20,461 nt of DNA from Treponema sp. (GCA_031283505.1 JAITBO010000411.1:1-20461); one strand, 5' to 3'. Positions 1-7,222 are shown, counted from the first letter of the stretch. Numbers and translations are program-made. The notes: a model not told the origin generated them from the letters alone.

Positions 1-702
1 GCCGATAAGATTATCGCCGTTGGACCGGATGCTGAAACGTGGAATCATCTTTTCGGCGTTTATACGGGTTTTTACCCCTGGAGAGATGACAGGTTTGGGA
101 TCACCTTGGGTTATGCCGGAGTATTTACCCAATATCTTGAAGAATTTTCCATTAAGAGTGAAACCGCCATGCCTCGTGTTTTCAAGAGCGGTGTTAATCT
201 GACGGCGCGTTATAAAACAGATAAATTGACCATAAAAACCGATCACAATTTCAGTTTCTGGTCGGACAAGAACTACAAAATCTACTACCTGTACAAACCG
301 GATGCCCAAAGGATGAAGGACTACGGACTTATGGCTAAGACTAACAGTTCTTCTGATGTTTCTGAAGTATTACACTCTTTTCTCTGGAATGGGATCGGCG
401 CTTCATACAAATTTACACCGGTAATTGAAGGCAACATCTATGTCCGCAATCTGCTCCGTATAGATGAGACGCCGCAATATAAAATGACGATCAACTATTT
501 TTCCCTGGAGTTAAAGTCAAGTTTCCATATTAACTCCCAGGTGGAAGTTTACGGGGGTATTACCTGGCATTACACTGGACGTACCGTATCGGAGAGTCTG
601 CCAAAAGTCTTAGGGGAATTCGGCGCAAACTTACCCCATGGAACCAGTGATTATGTGAACATGATTCAGATTCCCGTTGGGCTAACGGTAAAATTACAAT
701 AA
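1..702 (+). CDS. Probable outer-membrane beta-barrel protein, 3' part only
   Basis: The reading frame is open from the first base of the window, so this is the C-terminal 233 residues of a longer protein; the in-frame ATG at 106 is internal. No named family is recognised. The segment is rich in short alternating hydrophobic and polar stretches with many Tyr, Phe and Trp (for example LFGVYTGFYPW, FGITLGYAGVF, VYGGITWHYTG), separated by polar turns. This is the usual look of transmembrane beta-strands of an outer-membrane barrel. It ends in VGLTVKLQ, a plausible closing strand, although a terminal aromatic residue is missing. The first GH18 gene starts 65 bp downstream on the same strand, so the two may be co-transcribed. 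A glycan porin or adhesin role would suit the neighbours but is inference only. Confidence 0.6.
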   Translation, partial: ADKIIAVGPDAETWNHLFGVYTGFYPWRDDRFGITLGYAGVFTQYLEEFSIKSETAMPRVFKSGVNLTARYKTDKLTIKTDHNFSFWSDKNYKIYYLYKPDAQRMKDYGLMAKTNSSSDVSEVLHSFLWNGIGASYKFTPVIEGNIYVRNLLRIDETPQYKMTINYFSLELKSSFHINSQVEVYGGITWHYTGRTVSESLPKVLGEFGANLPHGTSDYVNMIQIPVGLTVKLQ

Positions 703-713
703 CTGTTTTTTAT

Positions 714-741
714 ATAACCGAAAAGCGTGGTTTTCAGTTAT
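714..741 (+). promoter_or_regulatory. Leader hairpin upstream of first GH18 gene
   Basis: Eleven-base arms (714-724 and 731-741) pair with a single C-A mismatch around the 6-base loop GCGTGG. No T-run follows, so it is a poor terminator. A similar hairpin with a mismatch at a comparable place and a loop also ending in TGG lies upstream of the second GH18 gene (2077-2106). Both precede an AGGAGG ribosome site, so an mRNA leader role or simple co-duplication are both possible. Confidence 0.45.
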
Positions 742-755
742 AAAAATAAATGAAT

Positions 756-761
756 AGGAGG
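756..761 (+). promoter_or_regulatory. Ribosome binding site fixing the start of GH18 gene 1
   Basis: AGGAGG lies 6 bases before the ATG at 768. The earlier in-frame ATG at 750 precedes this site, so it is not the start. The choice matters because it leaves the protein with no room for a signal peptide; the frame is closed by a stop at 741. Confidence 0.85.
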
Positions 762-767
762 AAAATT

Positions 768-1997
768 ATGCAAAAGATTTCAAACAATGCTGCGGACGAT
801 GGATTCATCGGGGATAAGATTATTACAGGGACCAATCAGAAAGTAAAGGCGGTTGTTTATATCGAAGTAAACAACTACAACCCTCTGAATGCCGCTTCCT
901 ATATTCTGGAGGATGGTACATTGTTATTTGACTATGCGGTCATTTTCGCGGCAAACATCAGAAACAGAAACTGCGGCGCTGATCCTAAGTCAAACGACGG
1001 ATGTACTGAAAACGGGCCTCATGTCCACCTCAATGAAAATGTACGGCACCTTCTTGAAAACCGCGAAAAGTACATTAAGCCCTTGCAAGATAAAGGCATC
1101 AAAGTACTGCTTGGGCTTCTGGGCGACCACGATGGTATCAGTTTCGGTACTATGAACGATACCGAAAGGGCGGCCTTTATTGCCGATGTCAAAAAGGACG
1201 TAGAAACTTACGGCCTTGATGGAGTCAACTTTGATGATGAATGGGGCAGCAAGGAAGATACGGATAACTGGGGGGAGAATCAAGAGACTATTTCACCTAA
1301 CAGCATCTGGACTTATCCAGTCACTGAATTGCACTGGCCTTTTAGAGCTACAGTTTATCGGAATCCCAATATGGGAATCGTAGCCGGTAATGGTCAGTTT
1401 GATGCTCCATCTGAGGATGACCAAAACAGGATGTGGCTGGAAAGTGGAGAAAACTATTACAAGACCATCAAAGCTGCCCGGGAAGCCCTGGGACCGGACA
1501 AGATCGTAAGTCTCTACGAATATAATGCAGGACGTTATATAACCCCGGAAGGGCAGACAAACGGTGAAGCTACGGTTGACCTGCTGAGGGGCGCTCTTGA
1601 TTTTGCGTTACAGCCTTGGTATAGCCAGTACATTACTGATAGCGCTAATGGTCTAGATCGGAGCATATATTCTCCTTTTGGTATAGATTTGGGTGGTGAA
1701 GCCTATTATCAGAACGGTACTCCGCTCCCTCCGATTGTGAGTAACGATGGTGACGAACATGGCCCTAATACCATTTATGATTATTCGACTCGTTTTAAAA
1801 ACGCGGCGGCAGAAGGTAAGGCTTACAATATATTGTACCTTTACTCACTGAGACCAGCTTCTGAACTCTTGAAACACGATCCAGATGAAGCGGTGCCGAG
1901 CGTAACCAGGGAAGCGTACATTTCCATGATGACCGGAATTCTCTTTGGTCAACAATGTGTTCTGGCAGATCACGGCGATTATCGTAAAGACTGGTAA
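768..1997 (+). CDS. GH18 endo-beta-N-acetylglucosaminidase (EndoH/EndoF type), without export signal
   Basis: A 409-residue protein whose whole length resembles EndoH and the EndoF-like enzymes, which cut between the two GlcNAc residues of N-glycan cores. Visible family blocks are VYIEVNNYNPLNAASY (first strand), FAANIRNRN, IKPLQDKGIKVLLGLLGDHD, the catalytic segment DGVNFDDEW (D151 to E158), IVSLYEYN and QPWYSQY. D156 and E158, equivalent to the catalytic D130/E132 of EndoH, are kept; the fourth motif position is Asn, a position that also varies in EndoF enzymes. The protein starts MQKISNNAADDGFIGDK with no hydrophobic stretch, whereas the next paralogue has a lipoprotein leader before the same IIxGT-KVKxxVYIEVN segment. 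It is therefore either cytoplasmic or a copy that lost its export signal. The C-terminus is DYRKDW. A strong terminator follows. Confidence 0.88.
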   Translation: MQKISNNAADDGFIGDKIITGTNQKVKAVVYIEVNNYNPLNAASYILEDGTLLFDYAVIFAANIRNRNCGADPKSNDGCTENGPHVHLNENVRHLLENREKYIKPLQDKGIKVLLGLLGDHDGISFGTMNDTERAAFIADVKKDVETYGLDGVNFDDEWGSKEDTDNWGENQETISPNSIWTYPVTELHWPFRATVYRNPNMGIVAGNGQFDAPSEDDQNRMWLESGENYYKTIKAAREALGPDKIVSLYEYNAGRYITPEGQTNGEATVDLLRGALDFALQPWYSQYITDSANGLDRSIYSPFGIDLGGEAYYQNGTPLPPIVSNDGDEHGPNTIYDYSTRFKNAAAEGKAYNILYLYSLRPASELLKHDPDEAVPSVTREAYISMMTGILFGQQCVLADHGDYRKDW

Positions 1998-2014
1998 AAT
2001 AATCGCTCATTTTA

Positions 2015-2068
2015 TGGTTTTGCCGCAAATCATCACTGGATTTACGACAAAACCACGGGAGCGTTTTT
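2015..2068 (+). terminator. Rho-independent terminator of GH18 gene 1
   Basis: Seventeen-base arms (2015-2031 and 2039-2055) pair with two C-A mismatches around a 7-base loop. A T5 run follows at 2064-2068, nine bases after the stem. It lies 17 bp after the stop codon, so gene 1 and gene 2 are probably separate or only partly linked transcripts. Confidence 0.7.
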
Positions 2069-2076
2069 AAATATGG

Positions 2077-2106
2077 TTTAACCGGAAACATTGGTTTTCG
2101 ATTAAA
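2077..2106 (+). promoter_or_regulatory. Leader hairpin upstream of second GH18 gene
   Basis: Twelve-base arms (2077-2088, 2095-2106) with one C-A mismatch and one G-T wobble enclose the loop CATTGG. It is the counterpart of the hairpin at 714-741: same stem logic, same TGG at the 3' side of the loop, and a similar place before AGGAGG (2124-2129). Confidence 0.45.
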
Positions 2107-2135
2107 AGTATAACAAATGCATTAGGAGGCAAACT

Positions 2136-3479
2136 ATGCAAAAGAAGCGAAAAAGCAATGTATGGAAATTGCTTTTGGGCATCATGGCAACGGTCATGAT
2201 CGTATTTATGACAACCGGCTGTCCGACTGGTTCGGAAGAACCTGAGGAGGAGCCAGAATTCATTCCTGAAATCATCCCTGATAAGGTCATTGCCGGAACT
2301 ACTCACAAGGTAAAAACCGCAGTGTACATCGAAGTGAATGACCACAACCCCTTGAACGCCGGTAACTACACCCTTGCTGACGGCACATTGCTTTTTGACT
2401 ACGTGATCCTTTTTGCAGCAAACATCAGAAACAGAAACTGCGCTCTTGAAACAAACGAAAAACATGGTTGTACTGAGCAGGGGCCTCATGTCCATTTCAA
2501 TGATAATGTGCGGTACATCCTGGAGAATCGGCAAAAGTACATCGTACCTCTGCAGAAAAAAGGTATCAAAGTACTGCTCGGCCTTTTGGGAGATCATGAC
2601 GGTATCGGTTTTGGTACTATGAATGCTGCCGACCGGGCGACCTTTATTGCCGATGTCAAGAAAGATGTGGAATATTACAAGCTGGACGGGGTTGACTTCG
2701 ACGACGAATGGGCCAGCAAGGAAGACTGGGACGGCTGGACCAACGAGTATGCGGTCGTTTCACCAAACAGCATCTGGACCTATCCAACAAGCAGGTGGGG
2801 TTGGCCTTTCAGTGGGAATGTCTACCGCGATCCAACCAAGGGAATTGAACCGGGTAATGGTATTCTTAATCCCGCTCCTTCAGAGGATCAAATGGATGCC
2901 ATGTGGAAAGCAAGCGGGGTATTGTACCACCCGCTCATCACTGAAACCCGGTCGGCGTTGGGACCGAACAAGATCATAAGCCTCTATGAATACAACAGCG
3001 GTCGCTATATGACCCCCGGTGGGCAGCCAAACGGCGGACTTGGGGTCGCTCCGCTCAACAGCGCCATAAGTTTTGCGATGCAACCCTGGTATAGTCAATA
3101 CATTGAGAACAGCGCAAATGGCTTTGACCGGAGCAAGTATTCGCCCTTTGGTATGGATTTGGGCGGTAATGCCTATTATCAGGGCGGACCGCCGCTCCCG
3201 CCGATTGTCGTAAACGAAGACGATCATGCAACCAATACCATCTATGATTTTTCGACTCGTTTCAAAAAGGCAGCGACAGATGCCGCCCCTTACGGTATGC
3301 TGTACTTCTTCAATCTGAAACCTGCTTCAGAACTTCTGAAACACGATTCCAATGAGGCGGAGGCAAGTGTAACCAAGCAGGCGTACATTTCGATGATGAC
3401 CAATATTGTATTTGGCCAGAACTGTGTGCTTACCACCGAGGGCGAGGCCGGTGACTATCGTAAAGACTGGGGCAATTAA
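2136..3479 (+). CDS. GH18 endo-beta-N-acetylglucosaminidase, lipoprotein, catalytically complete
   Basis: A 447-residue secreted EndoH/EndoF-type enzyme predicted to release N-glycans by cutting the chitobiose core. Residues 1-29 form a lipoprotein leader: basic start MQKKRK, hydrophobic core to about 25, then TTGC with Cys29 as the lipidation site, followed by a Glu-rich tether (about 34-42). The GH18 barrel begins near VYIEVNDHNPLNAGNY. The full DxxDxDxE motif is present as DGVDFDDE (D184, D187, D189, E191), with D189 and E191 the expected catalytic pair. Other blocks shared with EndoH are FAANI, KGIKVLLGLLGDHDG, IISLYEYN and QPWYSQY. It starts with AGGAGG seven bases before ATG. It is clearly a duplicate of the preceding gene. 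The protein ends DYRKDWGN, a tail related to those of both paralogues. High-mannose specificity would be a guess. Confidence 0.93.
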   Translation: MQKKRKSNVWKLLLGIMATVMIVFMTTGCPTGSEEPEEEPEFIPEIIPDKVIAGTTHKVKTAVYIEVNDHNPLNAGNYTLADGTLLFDYVILFAANIRNRNCALETNEKHGCTEQGPHVHFNDNVRYILENRQKYIVPLQKKGIKVLLGLLGDHDGIGFGTMNAADRATFIADVKKDVEYYKLDGVDFDDEWASKEDWDGWTNEYAVVSPNSIWTYPTSRWGWPFSGNVYRDPTKGIEPGNGILNPAPSEDQMDAMWKASGVLYHPLITETRSALGPNKIISLYEYNSGRYMTPGGQPNGGLGVAPLNSAISFAMQPWYSQYIENSANGFDRSKYSPFGMDLGGNAYYQGGPPLPPIVVNEDDHATNTIYDFSTRFKKAATDAAPYGMLYFFNLKPASELLKHDSNEAEASVTKQAYISMMTNIVFGQNCVLTTEGEAGDYRKDWGN

Positions 3480-3495
3480 AAAAACGTCCGGGGTT

Positions 3496-3534
3496 CCTGA
3501 AAACGCGGGACTGTAAAAATCCGTTTTATTCAGG
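3496..3534 (+). other. Imperfect hairpin after GH18 gene 2
   Basis: CCTGAA (3496-3501) and TTCAGG (3529-3534), extended inward by AACG with CGTT around a 2-base bulge. No T-run follows, so a terminator role for gene 2 is uncertain. It sits between gene 2 and the perfect palindrome at 3553. Confidence 0.3.
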
Positions 3535-3552
3535 ATATTACTTGTTAAGACG

Positions 3553-3574
3553 CCATGCGTCATTTGACGCATGG
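3553..3574. promoter_or_regulatory. Perfect palindrome in front of GH18 gene 3 (possible operator)
   Basis: Arms CCATGCGTCA and TGACGCATGG are perfect 10-bp inverted repeats separated by TT. It lies 26 bp before the chosen start at 3601 and covers an in-frame upstream ATG at 3571. Size and symmetry suit a dimeric repressor site, and the GntR-LacI regulator gene lies downstream, but no second copy was seen in the window. In RNA it would form a very tight hairpin. Confidence 0.45.
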
Positions 3575-3600
3575 TATTAATTCCTTTGGATGATAGAACA

Positions 3601-4908
3601 ATGAACAAGAGCATGAAAATCACGTTTGGAATACTGGCAATGTTTTTTATACTTGCCTGCCAGCAGCCGGGAAATGCGGGAAGCCCATTTGAAATTAACC
3701 CCTCAATTCCGCTCAAAAAGCTGGTAACCACTTCATCCCGAGTAGAAACCATTTGTTATGTGAACGCAGAAGAAGACAATCCCCTTAACGCAAAAGATTA
3801 TATTTTGGCCGGAAATGCCAATAACCCTGATACACAGTTTTTTAACTATGTGGTCCTTGGCTATTCATATATGAACAAAGACAACCGGGGGTATACCCAC
3901 ATGGTAATGACCCCTGCTCTGCAATCCATGCTTAATAATAGTATCACGTATATTAAACCGTTGCGCCTAAAAGGTATACAGGTACTTATCGAAGTGCGTA
4001 GCGGTAATTTTCGGGATGATGAAGATGGTATCGGTACCGGTTTTGGAACTATGGACGTAGCGGCCATCGACGAATTTATAAAAGAACTTAAAATGATAAT
4101 AAATAAATACGGTATTGACGGCTTTGATTTCAATGATATAGGGGGCGGGAAGAATTCCTATCCTCCAAACACCCGCCACCTAAAGCAGTTCCAAAAGGAT
4201 GAGTCTTTGTATCCTGAAAGTATGTTCAAGAAAAAAGACGGCCAGGGCAATATAACCGGCGAATATCTGGAGGACGATGAAATCGAAAGGATTCTCTGGA
4301 TCGAAGGGGGCAGCAACTTTTCAAACCTGATCCAAAGATCCAACGAGTCCCTCAAAGAAACCTACACCTCGGTCTGGAAAAACGGCAGTTTCGCGACTGA
4401 CGTTCCCAGTCACGTTGAACGGTCTATACTGGTGCGGAGCAGGAATCACGGTAATCACTTGCTCTCCCAATTACGCATGGCCTATATGCCCGACGCCTAT
4501 TCAGGCGCGGACCCTAAAACTACGGGAAACTTGAAATACATTGTTTATGACACCCCTTACAACAGCGAAAAACTTCACCCCTCACTCTGGGACGAAGCCC
4601 AGCAAAAAGATGTTGGAGCGATAGAGGCGGATAACAAATATGCCCCTATCGCTGTGGATTTAACGGATCGAAAAGACGCCGATACCGTGCAGCGTTTGGC
4701 AAAGACCTTTTTACTCAAAGACCTAGATGGATCAATCGCCGATCCGGATAATCAGAACAGATACGGCGCGCTGTATTTTACCAACCTGCCGCCTGTATCG
4801 GAGGCCGATTCCGCCGCCTATATGACTTATTTTTCACGGGAACTCTTTGGACGGGTAGTACGGCTTTCCGGCGCCGCCGGCGCGGGGAATTACAAAAAAA
4901 CCTGGTGA
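3601..4908 (+). CDS. GH18-like lipoprotein with substituted catalytic residues (probable glycan-binding pseudoenzyme)
   Basis: A 435-residue lipoprotein: short leader MNKSMKITFGILAMFFILAC with Cys20 as lipidation site. The ATG at 3601 is chosen because it gives this clean leader and has GGATG upstream; the in-frame ATG at 3571 would add ten residues and lies inside a palindrome. The body follows the EndoH/EndoF fold pattern (ICYVNAEEDNPLNAKDY, YIKPLRLKGIQVLIEV, IDEFIKELK). At the active site the motif reads DGFDFNDI (D173 to I180), so the catalytic Asp is Asn178 and the catalytic Glu is Ile180. Hydrolysis by the GH18 mechanism is not expected. The frame is intact over its whole length, arguing for selection as a binding protein. 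The tail NYKKTW matches the paralogues' ending. A different enzymatic role cannot be excluded. Confidence 0.85.
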   Translation: MNKSMKITFGILAMFFILACQQPGNAGSPFEINPSIPLKKLVTTSSRVETICYVNAEEDNPLNAKDYILAGNANNPDTQFFNYVVLGYSYMNKDNRGYTHMVMTPALQSMLNNSITYIKPLRLKGIQVLIEVRSGNFRDDEDGIGTGFGTMDVAAIDEFIKELKMIINKYGIDGFDFNDIGGGKNSYPPNTRHLKQFQKDESLYPESMFKKKDGQGNITGEYLEDDEIERILWIEGGSNFSNLIQRSNESLKETYTSVWKNGSFATDVPSHVERSILVRSRNHGNHLLSQLRMAYMPDAYSGADPKTTGNLKYIVYDTPYNSEKLHPSLWDEAQQKDVGAIEADNKYAPIAVDLTDRKDADTVQRLAKTFLLKDLDGSIADPDNQNRYGALYFTNLPPVSEADSAAYMTYFSRELFGRVVRLSGAAGAGNYKKTW

Positions 4909-4921
4909 TTTATTCCTGTAT

Positions 4922-4971
4922 GCGGGTCTCCGGCCTGTCCTAAAACCCGGCAGGCGGAAGGGTAGACCCGC
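4922..4971. terminator. Inverted repeat between convergent genes
   Basis: GCGGGTCT (4922-4929) pairs with AGACCCGC (4964-4971), with further pairing inside (CCTG with CAGG). It lies between the end of GH18 gene 3 and the 3' end of the convergent regulator gene, overlapping that gene's last codons. No clear T-run is present on either strand, so the terminator function is tentative. Confidence 0.35.
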
Positions 4972-6073
4972 CTGTTAATAAACGGGTAGGTATTTGTATA
5001 TCCCCTATAGAAGCCGGGTCGGCGCCCATGATAATAGTATGTAACAATTCCACCGCCTGCTTTCCGATTTCATATTCGTTTTGCTGCAAGAATGTAAGGG
5101 GAAAACTTTCCGGCATATACGCGGGAGAATCAACGGTGATGAGGGAGAAATCTTTAGGAATACTGCGGCCAAGGGCTTCAACGGCACGTTTAACAACCAG
5201 GGATATTGAAAATTCACTTGCAAAGGCGGCGGTAATTTCAGGATGTGCGGATAAATGATTTTTGACTGCCTCTATGTCGCAATCTGTAGAAATATTAGAA
5301 CAAAGAAAAGCAGTGTCTAAAACAATGCCGCTGTCGGCAAAAGCCTTGATAAAACCATTCCACCGGGCTTCCACAGTAGATATATGCTCGATAGGCCCGG
5401 AATAAAAGGCAATGTTCCGATGTCCCAGTTGCAGAAGGTATTCAACCCCCAACTTTGCGGTAGCAATATTATCGGTGGAGACCGAGGGAACCGGCAGTCC
5501 CTTCATTTTTCTGTCTACAAATACAAGCGGCCTTTTGTTCAATATTTGTTTAAGTATTTCGGCATTGTAATATTCGCCGTGGACAGGCAGCATCAAAATA
5601 CCCGCCGCGTCTTCATCGGTAAGGGACTTGAGCGCCCGTTCTTCCTCCTCCGCCGAATCGCGGGATCGTTTTAGGATGAGATGGTACCCCAGCGTATTGC
5701 AGGTTTCTTCTATTGCGTACAACAAACGGGTTCCAAAGGCATCGTTAAAATCAGAAATAATTAACCCAATGGCGCGGGAGGCAGAGAGGCTTTTTACAAC
5801 TTTACGCCCTATGCTTCTACCCACAAAAGACCCCTTGCCGGGTAACCGGGAGATAAGCCCCTCCTCGGCAAGCATTTCCAGCGCTTTTTTACTCGTTATG
5901 CGGCTCACGCCGAATGTACCGCAAAGGTCTTTTTCGGATGGCAGTCTATCGCCAGGATTCAGTTTGCCTGACGAAATTTTTTCCAGCAAATAGTCATAGA
6001 TATGTTTGTAATACGGATAGGTTGTCGTTTTTATAGGAGCGGCGTCTATCCTAAGATCAGTTGTAGTATGCAT
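4940..6073 (-). CDS. GntR-LacI chimeric transcriptional regulator (AraR-like architecture)
   Basis: A 377-residue regulator. Residues about 20-87 are a GntR-type winged helix-turn-helix (YKHIYDYLLEKISSG, LPSEKDLCGTFGVSR, ALEMLAEEGLISRLPGKGSF). From about 100 a LacI/periplasmic-binding-type sugar-sensing domain follows (AIGLIISDFNDAF, GILMLPVHGEYYN, PLVFVDRKM, VSTDNIATAKLGVEYLLQLGHRNIA, FPLTFLQQNEYEIGKQAVELL). The same GntR plus LacI layout is known from AraR of Bacillus, so a sugar or oligosaccharide ligand is likely. It converges on the GH18 cluster and may control it. A palindrome overlaps its own predicted -10 element, suggesting autoregulation. No ribosome site is visible before the ATG, and the predicted promoter would give a nearly leaderless mRNA. 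Confidence 0.9.
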   Translation of the reverse strand: MHTTTDLRIDAAPIKTTTYPYYKHIYDYLLEKISSGKLNPGDRLPSEKDLCGTFGVSRITSKKALEMLAEEGLISRLPGKGSFVGRSIGRKVVKSLSASRAIGLIISDFNDAFGTRLLYAIEETCNTLGYHLILKRSRDSAEEEERALKSLTDEDAAGILMLPVHGEYYNAEILKQILNKRPLVFVDRKMKGLPVPSVSTDNIATAKLGVEYLLQLGHRNIAFYSGPIEHISTVEARWNGFIKAFADSGIVLDTAFLCSNISTDCDIEAVKNHLSAHPEITAAFASEFSISLVVKRAVEALGRSIPKDFSLITVDSPAYMPESFPLTFLQQNEYEIGKQAVELLHTIIMGADPASIGDIQIPTRLLTGGSTLPPAGF

Positions 6074-6075
6074 AG

Positions 6076-6095
6076 ATGATATATTAACATATCAT
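6076..6095. promoter_or_regulatory. Palindrome over the regulator promoter (possible autoregulatory operator)
   Basis: ATGATAT (6076-6082) and ATATCAT (6089-6095) are perfect 7-bp inverted repeats with a 6-bp spacer. They cover the predicted -10 hexamer and end two bases before the start codon of the regulator gene. This is a typical place for a self-repressor site. Confidence 0.45.
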
Positions 6096-6109
6096 TCGTA
6101 AAAAAACAA
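6081..6109 (-). promoter_or_regulatory. Candidate promoter of the GntR-LacI gene
   Basis: On the minus strand TTGTTT (6109-6104) is followed after 17 bases by TAATAT (6086-6081). The start codon is 7 bases after the -10 hexamer, so transcription would begin at or next to the ATG. Confidence 0.4.
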
Positions 6110-6181
6110 TGCCCCGGCATATACGATCAATTCATAAAAATGGATAGAGAAACCGGGACCGGTACATATAATATAATTGAG

Positions 6182-6212
6182 GCTGTTCCAAAACTTTAGC
6201 TTTTGGAACAGC
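6182..6212. repeat. Perfect 12-bp hairpin of the TTCCAAAA type
   Basis: GCTGTTCCAAAA (6182-6193) and TTTTGGAACAGC (6201-6212) around a 7-base loop. It lies between the two minus-strand genes. Related arms occur at 17655-17701 and 17793-17828, which suggests a dispersed palindromic repeat family rather than an ordinary terminator. No T-run follows on either strand. Confidence 0.55.
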
Positions 6213-6229
6213 TTCCTTGAATTTGATAG

Positions 6230-6254
6230 AAAAACCGGGCTTTTAGCCGGTTTT
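6230..6254 (-). terminator. Rho-independent terminator after the MbfA-like gene
   Basis: Read on the minus strand, AAAACCGG and CCGGTTTT are perfect arms around an 8-base loop and run into T5. It lies 24 bp beyond the stop codon of the minus-strand gene. Confidence 0.65.
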
Positions 6255-6277
6255 CCAAGAGCTTGTTCCGATGTTAT

Positions 6278-7165
6278 CTATACGTCAATGCCCAAAAGGG
6301 ATTTTGCCAGAAGGCCGATGGCAAACGAAATGGCCGCCACACTCAGGCTGATGATCGCCATTTCCCCAAAGCGCCGCCAGAAGGAAAGTGATTGGGCAAC
6401 GGCAAGGTAGAAATTGAACATGAAGATGATGAGCGCCACGATGATCAGCATGACCACAAAAGCTGTAACATACATAGTGTCGGGCAGCAGCAGATAGGGA
6501 AGGACCATCAGCGCAACAGTGATAAGGTAGGCCATTCCGGTATAGACGCTGGACTTTAGGGCTTTCCGGTTGCCGTCGGCCCGTTCTGCCAGGTAGTTGG
6601 AGGCCGCCATGGACAGGGTGGCGGAAATCCCGGTGATAATGCCGGAGAGAGCCGTAAGGCGGGTACTTGCCAGGGCGAAGGTCAATCCCGCAATCGTCCC
6701 GGTGAGTTCCACCAGGGCGTCGTTCAGGCCCAGCACCATTGCCCCGGCGTAATGCAGCCGCTCCTCGTCTATCATTGCTATAAGACAGTCTTCGTGTTCG
6801 CCCTCCTCCGCGATAATGCCGGGGATTTCGAGTATTTCTTTTGCCAGGGGCCGGTAGTTCTTCACCCCGGCGTATTCGCTCTTTTCCAGAAACTTGATAG
6901 TAAAAGTGGCGCCAAGAACACGGCACAAAAAAATATACCAATAGAGCCAAAGCAGGTTTGGGCCGACCTCCCGGCCTGTATAACTCTTCCACACTTCATA
7001 ATGCCGTCGTTCCGATTTTGCCAAGGTCATCAAAACAGTTTTGTTGTTTTTATCCTTTTGCCGTTTTGCTATACTTGCATATATAAGGCTGTCGTTTATT
7101 TCCGTCTTCTGAAAGGACAGCAGTTTTTTGTATACTCCCGGCGAAAAGTCTGTTTTACTCCGCAT
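6278..7165 (-). CDS. MbfA-like protein: ferritin-like domain fused to VIT1/CCC1 membrane domain
   Basis: A 295-residue predicted inner-membrane iron (or manganese) transporter. Residues about 10-145 form a ferritin/rubrerythrin-like four-helix domain with metal ligands E22, E52xxH55 and E121xxH124; this part also contains a hydrophobic stretch near 71-90. From about 148 comes a VIT1/CCC1-type membrane domain (ALVELTGTIAGLTFALAS, then ITGISATLSMAASNYLAERADG) with further membrane segments at about 207-227, 231-258 and 268-290. In alpha-proteobacteria, MbfA with this layout exports iron and protects against iron-linked oxidative stress. The start is supported by AAGGAG (7177-7172) before the ATG. 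It lies downstream of the EndoQ-UvrD gene on the same strand with 229 bp between them. No Fur-like box was recognised. Confidence 0.88.
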   Translation of the reverse strand: MRSKTDFSPGVYKKLLSFQKTEINDSLIYASIAKRQKDKNNKTVLMTLAKSERRHYEVWKSYTGREVGPNLLWLYWYIFLCRVLGATFTIKFLEKSEYAGVKNYRPLAKEILEIPGIIAEEGEHEDCLIAMIDEERLHYAGAMVLGLNDALVELTGTIAGLTFALASTRLTALSGIITGISATLSMAASNYLAERADGNRKALKSSVYTGMAYLITVALMVLPYLLLPDTMYVTAFVVMLIIVALIIFMFNFYLAVAQSLSFWRRFGEMAIISLSVAAISFAIGLLAKSLLGIDV

Positions 7166-7222
7166 TTTTTTCTCCTTAAAAATATCATATTAGGCCGAAT
7201 ATCGAATTTATTCAGGGCGCAT

